NCBI GenBank assembly: GCA_026686845.1
Contig: JAIVEN010000024.1
Coordinates: 9,845,501 to 9,909,500, forward strand
Reading direction: 5' to 3'
DNA length: 64,000 nucleotides
From: Adenanthera pavonina
Lineage: Eukaryota > Streptophyta > Magnoliopsida > Fabales > Fabaceae
Shown here one piece after another: positions 1 through 12,010 of this stretch (the first letter of the stretch is position 1; every line of letters begins with the position of its first letter). Position numbers and translations under genes: made by a program. Below the pieces are notes generated by a model, which was not told where the DNA came from, ran no database searches, and saw only the letters and a list, made by a program, of their open reading frames with translations.

Positions 1-2717
1 CTTGTAATTTCTAAAATTCACCATATATTGTACACTTATCCAATTTAAGTGTTCTTTGTGCCCTTTTAAGACTTGTTTTGATTACTTCATAGACTATATA
101 ATTCTCCTAGCAATTGCTCTGTTTTGAAATAAGGTATCTCTATCTCAACTACTACTAGTCATTTTGGATTAAATCATGCTATATCTTGCATAATATACCT
201 CCAAACATAATATATCATTATACATTGCTCCAAATCCATACATAACATTTCATAATGTTCAAGGAGCATAATAGTACTGAGGCACAAATTTAGAAGCACA
301 TACACAAATTTACATGACATTTCAAAGTATAACATCATATTTAAACTTCTATATCAAACATCGATTCTTTTTCTTTCTTTCATAGCTCCATTGCCTTCAT
401 TTCCATATTTGGCTCCTAAGCATGGTTGGCATATGGAAGGGTGAGATTCATTGAATCCCAGTAGCATTACCATCATACACATATATCATCACATTTCACA
501 TCGATCATCAAGCAAACTCATCAATTCATATAATACCATAACATTTTTATAAAAATTTCAGCAGGGATTCATTTTGTAGATTGGGCATCCCGGGGTTTCA
601 AGCCCCTTCAAAAAACTCAGCCAACAATCAATGTACATCACAAAATATTAATCATGGCGTCAAACAAGTCATAGAGTTCATAAAAATTCATAAGATAATA
701 TAATGCATATAATGGAAAAATGCTACCTTTATGCTTCCACTTGCTTTTCCTTTGAGTGTACCCCTTCCAAACAATTCCTTAAGTTTTCTTGAACCTAAAC
801 ATAACATTAGAAATTCACTTAAGCCACTGGTTCATATGGCTCATTCACAAAGTCTCATAAAACCCTAGATTTTCCAATTAACTATCCTTAACTTTTCACT
901 TGAAATCATTACTTGTTCTTAAGGTTTTGGACAAAGGGGAACTCATTTTTGGCATTAAAATCATGAAATTCCAACTCTAACATGATACTCTATTATCCCA
1001 AAAGCCATGCAAGAAGGAGGAAAAAGATTTTCCTTGCAATACAATAAACTACTCCATGAAATCATGTTCTCTTGACTAGTTGATGGTTTCTCCTAATTTT
1101 ATTGCATAAAAATTCACCCCTTGCTTCATCTAGGTTTTAGATGAACTCCATGGATTGGAAGAGGAAGAACACTCCATTAAACTTCTTCAAATACTTGGAA
1201 ACACAAGCTTAAGGTGGTAGAATATTACCTTTGATCTTGTTTCTCAAGCCTTCAACCTTTGTCTTTTCTTTCCTCTTCTCTTTTCTCTCTTTTTCCTCTC
1301 CTTTCTCTACGTGTTCTCTCTTCTCTCTTGCTCCTATTGTTTTAGACTTTCTCTTCTTTTCTAAAGGAGTTAAAGTCAGCCACGTGAGAAAGGGATAATG
1401 TGAGATTAACTTTAGTTAATTGTTTGGTTTAGTTACTTTTCAAACTACTTCTTAAACAAGTTTTCAAGAAATAATATAAAATTCCTTTTCATCACATGGT
1501 GTGCAGTTGCCACACACATTGAAATGGGAGGGGAGAAAGAGATTAGTTTCACTTGTTAATCATCAACTAATCAAGATTACTTTTTGGTCCAAAAAACATG
1601 CCTTCTCTAAGAAGTTTTTTACAAAAATAATTTAAATAAATTTCCTCCATGTCCTAGCAGCTGTGATCATACCACTTTTAAGGGGTTTTTGGCCAAAAAT
1701 TGCTGCATTAATTTTAATGGATCAAAATACCTTTTACCGATAACTTTTACCTATGCCGATTAAATACTTTTGTCGTAATTGCCACTAAATTGGTGCAGGA
1801 TTGTCCAAAAATTACTTTTGGATTAAAATCATCATCTTACCCCAAATTATATTTGGGTAAGGTCTATTTACTATCCTTGACCTAGTACTACTTTTCTGCA
1901 GTCTAAAATAACCTTTATCGGGTAAAATATCAACTTTTATTCTAATTACCCATAATAAATTTATACTAGCTTTATTAAATACCAATCAGAATTCCATTGG
2001 GCTTAGCTCATCGAGACCTTTATTTAGACTACAATCTTTCATATGTACAAAAATACCCTTAACCCTGGGCTAATTTATAATTTTTGAAACTTTTAGGTAA
2101 TTTTTTTGTAATTTTCCTCAAGGACTAATTTACAATAAAATTTCTTCTTTTCGGGGACTAACTTGCAAAGTATTCTCATTTCTATGGGAAAAATCATGAT
2201 TTTCCCATTTTCTGGTCTAACATGAAAAATTATCAATTTGCCCTTCTCCTTTTCCTTTTCCTTTTGTCTCCCTTGGTTTTTGCTGTCTCTCTATATATTT
2301 TACGTTATCAGCATTTTTCCCTTGAACCTTAAATGAAATTTTTGAATTTTATTCCTTAACTTGGGAAATGACCGTTTTGCCCTTAAGTTGGGTCGTAGAC
2401 GTAATTACCTATTCTTCCAGGCACTTGCTTGCAATTTTTCCCAAAGTCCAAATTTTTTATTATTTCTTTTTACACTATTTACATTAATCTTCAAATTAGT
2501 CTATCTCTCAACCTAGACTTCTCGGCTACGCAATACTTATATTATTATGATTAGCTCGAGATGGGCTTCTATTCAAGTGATATATTGTATACCTTCCAGG
2601 GTAAGTTCTGGAATTAATTTTTACTAAGGATCTTGTGGAAAATTAATTCTGATTACTCACTTCCTTTCCCATCTCTTCATGCATTTTATGGCATCCCATA
2701 AAAATAAGGATATTATA
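1..2717 (+). repeat. Solo LTR of 3-kb LTR family 'S' (copy S1, left end outside window)
   Basis: Non-coding AT-rich sequence that aligns by eye with 13420-16416 and 49621-52853. Shared blocks include 'attcaccatatattgtacacttatcc' like strings near its left edge, a 'gtgagattcattgaatc' block near 440, and pyrimidine-rich and 'Gggactaa..tttgcaa' blocks further on. It ends in GGATATTATA at 2717, where other copies end in GGATATTACA. The sequence then switches abruptly to Sirevirus LTR (AGGAATGCACTAAATTCTTG), so S1 sits inside the 5' LTR of element B1. No conserved ORF, primer-binding site or second LTR is visible, so I read it as a solo LTR, probably Ty3/gypsy by its TGTAACACC start in other copies. 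The lineage is inferred, not shown. Confidence 0.8.
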
Positions 2718-2965
2718 AGGAATGCACTAAATTCTTGAAAGATACTGAAAAATCTCAAGTGGTGACTTAAAGACTGGATATAGATCAAGTGGAGTAGACT
2801 GAACTAGGATAAATTTCTTTGTTCTTTCCTCTTTTACCTTGTAATTACTTTATATATTATGTACTTTATTTTTTGCAACTTTTACTATCATTGTGTTATC
2901 CCAATTGTGTAGAAAAATTTTGAACTTTTCAATTCACTCCCTCTTGGGAAGCAAACAAACCTACA
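2718..2965 (+). repeat. 5' LTR remnant of B1 (R/U5 part)
   Basis: Matches the last part of the B1 3' LTR (about 25745-25992): the 'aaatctcaagtggtgact' block, the 'gtagactgaac.aggataaat' block, 'gtgtagaaaaattt', then the C-rich 'tcactccctcttgggaag' block known as the integrase signal in Sireviruses. It ends CTACA at 2965. The upstream part, with U3 and its box array, was separated by insertion of S1 and lies outside the window. Confidence 0.88.
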
Positions 2966-2967
2966 AG

Positions 2968-2979
2968 TGGCATCAGAGC
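2968..2979 (+). other. Primer-binding site of B1
   Basis: TGGCATCAGAGC, one mismatch (T to C) from TGGTATCAGAGC, the complement of the 3' end of plant initiator tRNA-Met. It lies 2 nt after the LTR end, the usual place for minus-strand DNA priming in copia elements. Confidence 0.88.
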
Positions 2980-3020
2980 CTGGATTCCCAACTAAATGAT
3001 TTAACAATCTAGGAGAATAT

Positions 3021-3293
3021 ATGGCTGGCTTTGGAGAAAACATTCTTCCTGAAGGAAACAACACCAACAGACATCCTTGCTTCAGTGGAGAACACTATGG
3101 ATACTGGAAGATGAGGATGCAGATCTATCCTTAATCCATTGACTAAGATATTTGGTTAGTCATCCAGAAGAGAGACTTTGTCTCAATGAAGCTGCAAAAT
3201 GATGGCAAGTACAAGGAAAAGCTAGAGGAGAAATGGAATGATGAAGATAAAAAAAGAGTCATGCTTAACTGCAAAGCTAAACAATGCTTAATA
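3021..3293 (+). pseudogene. gag N-terminal fragment of B1
   Basis: The ATG at 3021 starts MAGFGE..., the same start as gag in B2 (7135) and C (44246), followed by the FSGEHYGYWKMRM region typical of copia gag (UBN2 type). A stop appears early (after MQIYP) and the frame is lost. Similarity ends near 3293, where the text passes directly into the pol pre-integrase region (DDSWLWHR). The rest of gag, with its zinc knuckles, and the protease are missing. The join lies in ATGCTTA, a heptamer expected in both parent segments, so the loss looks like a microhomology deletion. Confidence 0.85.
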
Positions 3294-5397
3294 AATGAAG
3301 ATGATGATAGTTGGCTATGGCATAGGAAGTAGCTCATGTTAGCATGCATTAATTGAATAAACTTATTAAAAATGAACTTGTTCTTGGATTGCCCAAAATT
3401 ACTTTTCAAAAAGACAAAGAAAGTAATGCTTGCCTTAAGGGGAAACAAAGAAAGTCATTGTTCAAATCTAAAATACTATCTCTACAACTAGGCCACTGCA
3501 ATTACTTGGCATGGAATTAATAGGTCCTAGTTGTGTTAAGAGTATTGGTGGTAACATGTATGTACTTGTTGTAGTGGATGATTATTCCAGATTTACCTGG
3601 TCCTTATTTCTTTCCTCTAAAGATAAAACTTTTGAAGCATTCATGATCTTAGCTAAGAAAGTTCAAAATGAGAAAGGTTGCTCTATTATGTGTATTAGAA
3701 CAGATCATGGTGGTGAGTTTGAAAATGCTCAATTTACTGATTACTGTGAAGAAAACAAAATAAAGCACAACTTCTCTACCCCAAGAACACCTCAACAGAA
3801 TGGAATTGTGAAAAGGAAAAATAAAGTACTGGAAGAAATGGCCCGTGCAATGCTGAGTGCAAAAGGACTGCCAAAGTACTTTTGGGTTGATGCAGTGAGC
3901 ATAGCATGCTACCTGATGAATAGTGCCTATATCAGACCCTTTCTAGTAAAAACACCATACAAGCTATACAAGGGAAGGAAGCCCAATCTCTCTCATCCAC
4001 ATGTTTTTGGGTGCACATGCTATATACACAACAACATCAAGGAAAACTTAGGTAAGTTTGATGTAAAATCAGATGAAGGTATATTTCTTAGCTACTTAAA
4101 TAAGAGTAAAGCATATAGAGTGTTCAACAAAAGGTCTAACACAGTAGAAGAGTATGTGCTTGTAGTGTTCATAGAAATGAAACTATTTCCAAACATGTTT
4201 TAGATGAGGATGATCTAATTTCTAGCCTCAAGAATTTGAAACTTTTTGAAGAAAATAAATCTAAAGCTCCAAAAATATCTAATTCTGTTAATGTAGAGAA
4301 AGATATTCAAGAGAAAGATGTAGAATTTGAAAATAATGAAAAGATTTCTCAAGAACTCCCTGGACTTGGAGATATCAAAGGAGTCATCCAATTGACTAAG
4401 TGAGTGGGGATGTTCAAGAGAATGTTAAAACTAGAAGCAACTTAGGGATCAAATAAATAACTGTGCATTTCTTTCTCAAATTGAACTTAAGTGTACTGAA
4501 CAAGCCTTAATTGATAAATATTGGATATTAGCTATGCAAGAAGAACTTAATCATTTTGAAAGAAATCAAGTTTTGGATTTAGTGCCTAGGCCTAAGGATC
4601 ACCCAATTATTTGAACTAAATGGGTATTTAGAAATAAACTTGATGAATCAGGAACAATTATTAGAAACAAAGCTAGGTAGGTAGCCAAAGGATATAATCA
4701 GGAGGAAGGCATAGATTATGAGGAAACTTTTACTCCAATTGCAAGATTGGAAGCAATAAGAATTCTCTTAGTCTATGCATGCATAAAAGACATAAAGTTG
4801 TATCAAATGGATGTAAAAAGTTCTTTTTTGAATGGTTATATCATGGAAGAGGTCTATGTTGATCAACCTGTAGGTTTTAAGGACTCAACAAAGGCAAACC
4901 ATGTATATAAACTAGAGAAAGCTCTTTATGGCTTAAAACAAGCACCTAAAGCATGGTATGAAAGGCTATGCAATTTCCTAATTGAAAAAGGATTTAATAG
5001 AGGAAAAGTTGATACAACATTGTTTACTAAAAAGAAAAATAAAGACTTGCTCATTGTTCAAACTTATGTTGATGATATCATATTTGGTACTACTAATGAA
5101 TCTCTTTGCAAGAATTTCTCTAGGTAAATGTAAAGTGAATTTGAGATGTCAATGATGGGTGAGCTCAACTTCTTCCTTGGACTGCAAATTAAACAATATG
5201 ATGATAGCATCTTCCTCAATCAATCAAAGTTTCTAACAGAGCTGCTAAAGAAATTTGAAATGAAAAATGCCAAATCAAAGGGAACTCCTATGACCACTGC
5301 AACAAAGCTTGACATGGATGAAAGAGAAAAGTCTTTTGATATAACTCAATATAGAAGAATGATTGGTTCCCTACCATACCTAATAGTAAGTAGACAT
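3294..5397 (+). pseudogene. pol of B1, 5' part: pre-integrase, integrase, RT (interrupted)
   Basis: Order seen: pre-integrase zinc region (WLWHR, then CLKGK), integrase core (open 3511-4203), RT (open 4747-5127 and 5146-5403). The integrase keeps the first two catalytic Asp (DDYSRFTW; TDHGGEF) but the third acidic residue is lost: QNGIVKRKN instead of QNGVVERKN. The RT keeps YVDDIIFG, but an in-frame stop follows about 17 residues later. More stops lie in 4204-4746. The frame breaks off at 5397, where B2 is inserted; it resumes at 20340 in the same domain (the conserved SRPDIMFS region). Confidence 0.92.
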
Positions 5398-5885
5398 TGT
5401 TAATTCAAATGTTTTGATGGTTCTAAAGTAAATGACCTTGGGGATCCAATATCAAAGGAACACAAGTAAAATGAAGAACAAAGTTGGAGTTTCCTAAAGA
5501 TTGAAGAGCCGTTTCACATGCTTTAAGAAATTATTTGTAAAAGAAGATGGTTGAGCTTTGAATTTCAATTAACCCAATTTTAATTGAGATAACTAATTTA
5601 ATGATTAATGATTAGCTCATGATTTCAAAATGGTTTTCATGAAAAGAGCTATCTTATGAGGTTAAAGCTTCAATTTCAAAATGATTCTAAGTGTTCATTT
5701 GGTTTTCATGAATATGTTTTAACTTATGGGGATAAGGTCTCAATTTCAAAGATGTTTATAAGTGTTTACCCTATTTTTAAGAAAATATTTTACCTCGTAC
5801 ATATAACCATTGAAGGTTATGGGGATAAAGACTCAATCTCAAATTTTTTCCAAAGTCCTTCTTCAATTTCATGAAAAGGGATTGA

Positions 5886-6444
5886 GGTTATCCGCATAAC
5901 ATAGTTTAGGCACCTTATTCGCATAAGGAAGTGAACAGTAAAGGCAAGTGGTACTGTACAGCCCATAATTTGCATAACCTAGGGAGGTTGTCCGCATAAT
6001 GTGTGTCATAGAGCACTTGGTCTCTTCTCTATTAAAAGGTTATCTGCATAACCCAGGGAGGTTATCTGCATAACCTATATTTTAGGGTATTTGAACTTTC
6101 CTTGGATAAACAAGTTATCCACATAACCTAGGGAGGCTATCCGCATAACTTATGTAACAGAACTCATAGCTCTTCTTCTACAAAACAGGTTATCCGCATA
6201 ACCTTGGGAGATTATCCTGATAACCTAAGCTTCACAAAAACTAAGTTTGAGAAAAACTTAACGTTATCCTAATAACTGAGTGGGTTTACATGAAAATGAT
6301 TTTGAGCTAAAACTTAGTCATTCTGGATAGCATGTTATCCACATAACCTAGTTAGGTTATCCGCATAATGAAAGCTCTACATTAAAAACAAAGGCAAACA
6401 GTTACCCATTATTCACATAACCTAACGAGATTATCCACATAACC
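5886..6444 (+). promoter_or_regulatory. U3 box array, GGTTATCCGCATAACC type (B2 5' LTR)
   Basis: About 15 copies, by eye, of an imperfect palindrome with arms GGTTAT/ATAACC around a 4-nt spacer (CCGC, CTGC, CCAC, TCGC). Many come in back-to-back pairs joined by CTAGGGA or CCAGGGA, for example 6037-6079, 6111-6150 and 6187-6226. Repeated symmetric LTR boxes upstream of the promoter are a known Sirevirus trait; their function is unknown. Variants with CA or TG in place of CG suggest decay of methylated CpG. Confidence 0.85.
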
Positions 6445-6537
6445 TCTGTCAAATACATTTAATGCGGTAGGTGAAAGGCTATTTTACTTAGAGTAATGGC
6501 TAATCTTTGTTTCCAATGGATAATTCTGCCCTTAAAT

Positions 6538-6545
6538 TATAAATA
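6538..6545 (+). promoter_or_regulatory. TATA box of B2 5' LTR
   Basis: TATAAATA followed by GGACCTC. The same TATAAATAGGACCTC stands in the 3' LTR at 19641, and TATAAATAGAACTTC in the B1 LTR at 25452. It lies about 95 bp after the last U3 box and below a block with AACGG-like sites (CCAATGGATAA here, CCAACGGATAA in the 3' LTR). Confidence 0.75.
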
Positions 6546-7081
6546 GGACCTCATTTAAGTTTGAAAGTAGAGAAAAATAATAAATATGCCAAAACTCTGC
6601 TGATTCGATTTCTGGGTCATTCAAAGCTTACCTACCCTTTGTTTTACTTATTCATTGTATCTTAACTTTCATATCCACTCTTTTGAGAGATTTTACATTC
6701 TGTATACATCTACATGCTTGTAGAGAGTGTTTAGTGTGAGAATACACTAAGGAAGGTATTCTTACTCTTGAGTAAGAAAAGTAAGGGAGTTTGTTCCAGC
6801 TCAAAGTTCGAGCTGGTGTTATACTGCAGTCATTGCAAGAATCCATTCAAATCTTGCAAGTGATAGTAGAGAAATCTCAAGTGGTGACTTGAGGACTGGA
6901 CATAGGTAAAGTGGAGTAAACCGAACTACGATAAATTACTGAGTCTTCTTCTCATTACTCTTTATTACTTATACTCTATTTTTCAATAAATTTTTAGTAT
7001 CACCACTTTATTTCATTTTTGTAGAAAAATTTCAAACTTCCCAATTCACCCCCCTCTTGGGAAGTCAACTGAACTAATAAA

Positions 7082-7093
7082 TGGTATCAGAGC
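7082..7093 (+). other. Primer-binding site of B2
   Basis: TGGTATCAGAGC, a perfect 12-nt match to the complement of the plant initiator tRNA-Met 3' end, 2 nt after the LTR end. Confidence 0.93.
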
Positions 7094-7134
7094 CCAGACT
7101 CCTAGTTAAAGGATCTAACAATCCGGGAGAAAAC

Positions 7135-8918
7135 ATGGCTGGCTTTGGTGAAGGCATTCTTCCAGAAGGAAACAACACCAACAGACCTCCTAGCTTCAGT
7201 GGAGAACATTATGGGTATTGCAAGATGAAGATGCACATCTACCTTCAGTCCATTGATTTGGATATTTGGTCGGTCAACTAGAAGGGAGATTTCGTTCTGA
7301 TGAAACTACAAGATGATGAGAAATACGGAGAAAAACCTAAAGAGGAATGGAATGAGGAGGATAGGAGAAGGGTTCTTCTCAACTTTAAAGATAAGCATTG
7401 TCTGGTCAGTGCTCTCAATCAAGATTAGTTCTACAGGGTGTCCCAATGTACAACAGCCAAAAGTATGTGGGATACTTTAGAGATTGCTCATGAAGGGATC
7501 ACTGGTGTGAGAGAAAATAAACTAAATACGTGTATTGGAGAATATGAAAGCTTCAAGATGAAAGAGGGTAAGAATATCAGGGATCTACAGAAGAGATTCA
7601 CACTCATTGTGAATCAGTTGAAGAGCCTTGAAAAGGAATACACCCAGTTTGAGAAAGTCAGAAAAATTCTCAGAGCCTTGCCCATGGAGTGGCAATCGAA
7701 GGTGACTGCAATAGAGGAAGTTAGAGGGGAATCAATGACATCTGTCACAGGCCTCTTTAGGAGTCTTGAAGAATATGAAGGGGAACTGAAGGCTCTCAAG
7801 AAATCTACTTCATTTCATAAGATGAAGAAGAATTTGGCTCTCAAAGTAGAATCAGATGATGATGTTGATTCAAAGGAAGATACTGAGCTAGATGAAGAGA
7901 CAATAACCATGTTGGTGAGGAAATTTGGCAAAATGTATGGAAAGAAGAAATTCAGAAGGTTTGCAAAGAAAGATAGAGCCACCAGTAGAAAGAAAGAAAA
8001 CAAAGACTCTATCATATACTACGAATGCAAGAAACCTGGACATATCAAATGGGAATGCCCTCTGGTGAGTAAAAAACAAGGGAAGGACAAAAAGGCTGAC
8101 AAAGGGAAAAAGAAGAAAGCCTCCATATCTTCCATCTGGGGAGATAGTTCAGATGAAGAGGAAGCAGCAGGAGATGATGAAATTGCTAACCTATGCCTAA
8201 TCGCTCAAGAGATTACAGAGGAGAAGAAGAATCACAATCGAGATAGTGACAGTGATTCTGAGGTAAATGACTCTAAACCGTCTTACAATGAACTATATGA
8301 TACATTTAATGAACTGATGACTGAATTCATCAAAGTGTCTAAACAACTGAGTCAAGCTAAAAAGAAAATGCACAAGCTTGAGAGTGAGTCTCATACATCT
8401 TACACTGCTTCACAGTTTCCTTCTACTACCACCATCTTTGGTTGTATCTCACGCTTTGAGCTGAGAGATAAGAATAATTATCTCCACAAGACTCTAACCA
8501 AACTCACTAGAGGTGAGGACATGCTGAAAGTATTACTAAGAAACCAAATTGTGAGTCAGAACAAAACTTGTTTAGGACATGACCCATGTGCAGTCAAGGA
8601 AAAATTGAAAATCAAGAAACAGAATCTCTACGTGAGAAACTTTGTGTATACTAAAAACATTAAACCAACCCAGAACATAGAGTCTTTCCCAGCCCCTAGA
8701 AGTCAAAAAGACAGATATTATAGCCATTATTTTAGACATGTATCTCTTTCCTCTAACCCTTTCACCACTTGCCACTTCTGTAATAAGAAGGGTCATTGTC
8801 CTCCACCTGCATATACAGGAAAGAAGGAAATGGCAATGGGATAAAATGGGTTACCAAGGATTCCTACACTAACAAGAAAGGACCCAAGCAAATATGGGTA
8901 CCTAAAAGAAAGAACTGA
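7135..8918 (+). pseudogene. gag of B2
   Basis: ATG at 7135 (MAGFGEGILPEG). TAG codons break the frame at 7279-7281 and near 7426; then a long open stretch 7438-8844. Capsid-like copia gag region first, then a Lys/Glu-rich middle with CCHC knuckle residues near 8020-8060: the first Cys is Tyr (YYECKKPGHIKWEC), so this knuckle is damaged. A second knuckle near 8780 (CHFCNKKGH) loses its last Cys through a frameshift, giving an early stop at 8842-8844. The original gag stop can still be seen as TGA at 8916-8918 after WVPKRKN. Non-functional copy. Confidence 0.92.
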
Positions 8919-8929
8919 AACTTGTTTTG

Positions 8930-11900
8930 CAGGTGTGTCTCAAGGCCAAGAAAAGCAACAAATGGTACATGGATAGTGCTAAGAGATAATAAATAAGGAA
9001 ATGTTACTTTCGGTGGTGACTAGTTCAGCAAGATAGTTGGGATTGGAATTGTTGGAAGAAACCCAGAAACATCAATTGAAGAAGTCTTGTTCGTCATAGT
9101 ACTCAATCACAACCTGTTGAGTGTGAGCCAAACCTGTGATAGAGGCAATTGGGTTCTGTTCGATTTCAACTATTGCCTAGTCATTAGAAAAAGTAACTGC
9201 AAAGTAATTCTCATGGAAGAAGAGATGGTAACTATTATACTATTGATTTAGATTAATTACCTTTTCTAGACTCTATATGCTTAATAAGTGAAAATGATGA
9301 TAGTTGATTGTGGCATAGGAGACTAACACATGTAAGCATGTATCAATTAAGTTAACTCATTAAAAATGAACTTGTTCTTGGTCTACCCAACATTAAGTTT
9401 GAAAAAGATAGAGAATGTGATACGTGTCTTAAAGGGAAGCAAGCAAAGTCCTTGTTCAATTCCAAAAACATTGTCTCTACAACAAAACCACTGCAATTAC
9501 TTCACATGGATTTGATAGGTCCTAATTGTACTAAAAGTATTAGTGGAAACTTGTATGTACTTGTTGTGGTAGATGATTATTCTAGATTTACCTGGACTTT
9601 ATTTTGTCCCTCTAAAGATTAAACATATGATGCTTTTCTGATCTTAGCTAAGAAAATCCAAAATGAGAAAGGTTGCTCTATTGTATGTATTAGATCAGAT
9701 CATGGTGGAGAATTTGAGAATGCAAAATTTGCTAACTATTGTGATAAAAATCAAGTGGAGCATAACTTCTCAGCCCGAAGAACACCTCAACTGAATGGAG
9801 TTGTGGAGGGAAAGAATAAAGTGTTGGAGGAGATGGCTTGTGCAATGCTGAATAAAAAAGGATTACCTAAACAATTCTGGGCTGATGCAGTAAGCACAGC
9901 ATGGTACTTGATGAATAGAGCATATATCTGACCCTTATTAGGCAAGACTCTATATGAGCTGTACAAAGGAAAGAAGCCCAATCTCTCTCATCTTTATGTC
10001 TTTGGATGCACCTACTATGTCCACAACAATAATAAAGGCAATCTGGGTAAGTTTGATGCCAAATTAGATGAAAGTATATTTCTTGGTTACTCAAATAGAA
10101 GTAAAGCATATAGGGTGTTAAACAAGAAGTCTGGAACTATTGAAGAATCTGTGCATGTGGTTTTTCTTGAAAATGAAACTCTGTCTAAGCATGGAAAAAT
10201 AAGGATGATTTAATTTCCAGTTTCAAGAATTTGAATGTGTCTGAAGAAAATAAAACTGATCCTCCTAAAATATCTGAATCTGCTAATGTAGAGGAAGATA
10301 TCCAGGAGAATGATAATGAATGTGAAATAGATGAGAAAGTATCTCAAGAACTCTCTAGAGCTTGGAGATATCAAAGGAATCATCCAGTTGATTAAGTTAT
10401 TGGGGATGGTCAAGAGAAAGTTAAAACCAGAAGACAACTTAGGGATCAAGTGAATAAGTGTGCATTTATTTCTCAAATTGAATCTGAGTGTACTGAAGAG
10501 GCTTTAACTGATAAATATTGGGTCTTAGCTCAGTAAGAAGAACTTAATCAGTTTGAAAGAAGTCAAGTTTGGGATTTAGTGCCCAAACCTAAAAACCATC
10601 CTATTATTGGAATCAAATGGGTGTTTAAGAATAAACTTGATGAATCAGGAATAATAATAAGGAATAAGTAAGATTAGTGGCTAAAGGATATAATCAGGAA
10701 GAAGGCATTGATTATGAGGAAACTTTTGCTCCAGTTGCAAGATTGGAAGCAATAAGGATTCTCTTAGCCTATGCTTGCATAAAAGACATTGTGTTTTATC
10801 AAATGGATGTGAAAAGTGCTTTTCTGAATGGGTATATCATGGAAGAGGTTTATGTTGATCAACCTCCAAGTTTTAAGGACTCAACTAAGCCAAATCATGT
10901 ATATAAACTAAAGAAAACTCTATATGGATTGAAACAGGCTCCTAGAGCATGGTATGAGATACTAAGTAATTTTCTGATTGAAAAAGGTTTTAACAGGGGA
11001 AAAGTTTATACAACCTTGTTTACTAAAAGAGAAAATAAAGATTTACTTATTGTACAAATTTATGTTGATGACATTATATTTGGTGCTACTAATGAGTCTT
11101 TGTGCAAGAACTTTTTTGAGTTAATGCAAAGTGAGTTTAAAGTATCAATGATGGGTGAGCTGAACTTCTTCCTTGGATTGCAAATCAAACAATGTGATGA
11201 TGTCATCTTTCTTAATGAATCAGAATGCCTCAAAGAGTTACTAAAGAAGTTTAGAATGGAACAAGCTAAACCTATGAGAACTCCTATGGCCTCTGTAACT
11301 AAGGTTGACATGGATGAAGAAGGAAAACTCTTTGATATAACTCAATATAGGAGGATGATTGGTTCCCTACTGTATTTAACTGCTAGTAGGCCTAACATTA
11401 TGTTTAGTATCTGTATGTGTACTAGGTTCCAATTATGTCCCAAAGAGTCCCATGCAATAGCTGTGAAGAGGATTTTTAGATACTTGATGGGAACATCTCA
11501 AATGGGACTTTGGTATCCAAAAGGAAATGGAGAAGAGCTCATAAGTTATACAGATACAGATTTTGCTGGATCCAAGACTGATAGAAAGAGCACAAGTGGA
11601 ACTTGCCAATTTTTGGGAGGCTCTCTAGTGTTATGGTTCAGTAAAAAGCAAAATAGTATAGTACTCTCCACAGCAGAAGCTGAGTATGTAGCAGCAGGGA
11701 GTTGCTATGCACAAGTCCTTTGGATGAAGCAACAACTTGAAGACCTTAAGATTGAGGTAAAGGAAATCCTAATAAGGTGTGATAATCAAAGTGCCATCAA
11801 CATCTCAAAGAATCCTATTATGCATTCAAGGACAAAACACATTGAAGTAAGACATCACTTAATAAGAGATCATATTTTCAAAGCTGATGTCAAGTTGGAG

Positions 11901-12010
11901 TTTGTTCCTATTGAGGATTAGCTTATTGACATCCTAACAAAGCCACTTGCAGAAGATAGACATGGAAAAATCAGGAGAGGATCGGGAATGGCGAATCCAA
12001 TGAGTTGTAA
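8930..12010 (+). pseudogene. pol of B2: protease remnant, integrase, RT, RNase H
   Basis: pol begins in the -1 frame relative to gag at the conserved TTTTGCAGGT (8925-8934) with VCLKAKKSNKWYMDSA. The protease is cut at about 8980: roughly 45 nt holding the CSxHMTGD segment are deleted and the frame shifts. Pre-integrase and integrase (9250-10200) have stops, for example at 9619-9621. RT and RNase H form a clean 414-codon stretch (10677-11921) with YVDDIIFG, and RNase H acidic residues in the YTDTDFAG, TAEAEY and CDNQSA motifs. A CAG-to-TAG type stop at 11919-11921 precedes the conserved end LxDILTKPL, and a 1-nt loss alters the last residues. Confidence 0.93.

Larger units (their letters stand above)
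5398..7079 (+). repeat. 5' LTR of B2
   Basis: Starts TGTTAATTCAAATG directly after GACAT and ends CTAATA (ancestral CTAACA). It contains the box array (5886-6444), a proximal promoter block ending in TATAAATA (6538-6545), a possible polyadenylation signal AATAAA at 6985, and the C-rich block 'caattcacccccctcttggg' just before its end. 1,682 bp against 1,912 bp for the 3' LTR. The difference comes from a 152-bp tandem duplication in the 3' LTR and from loss of about 50 bp here near 5905. Confidence 0.93.

Noticed and set aside
1200..1340. Pyrimidine-rich CTCTTTTCTCT tracts in family S as promoter elements or microsatellites
   Set aside because: Present at similar places in several S copies but too variable to define a site.
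5886..6444. CRISPR-like or satellite array of regularly repeated palindromes
   Set aside because: Boxes are degenerate, irregularly spaced, lie in both LTRs of a plant retrotransposon and have no spacer diversity or cas genes; known Sirevirus LTR boxes explain them better.
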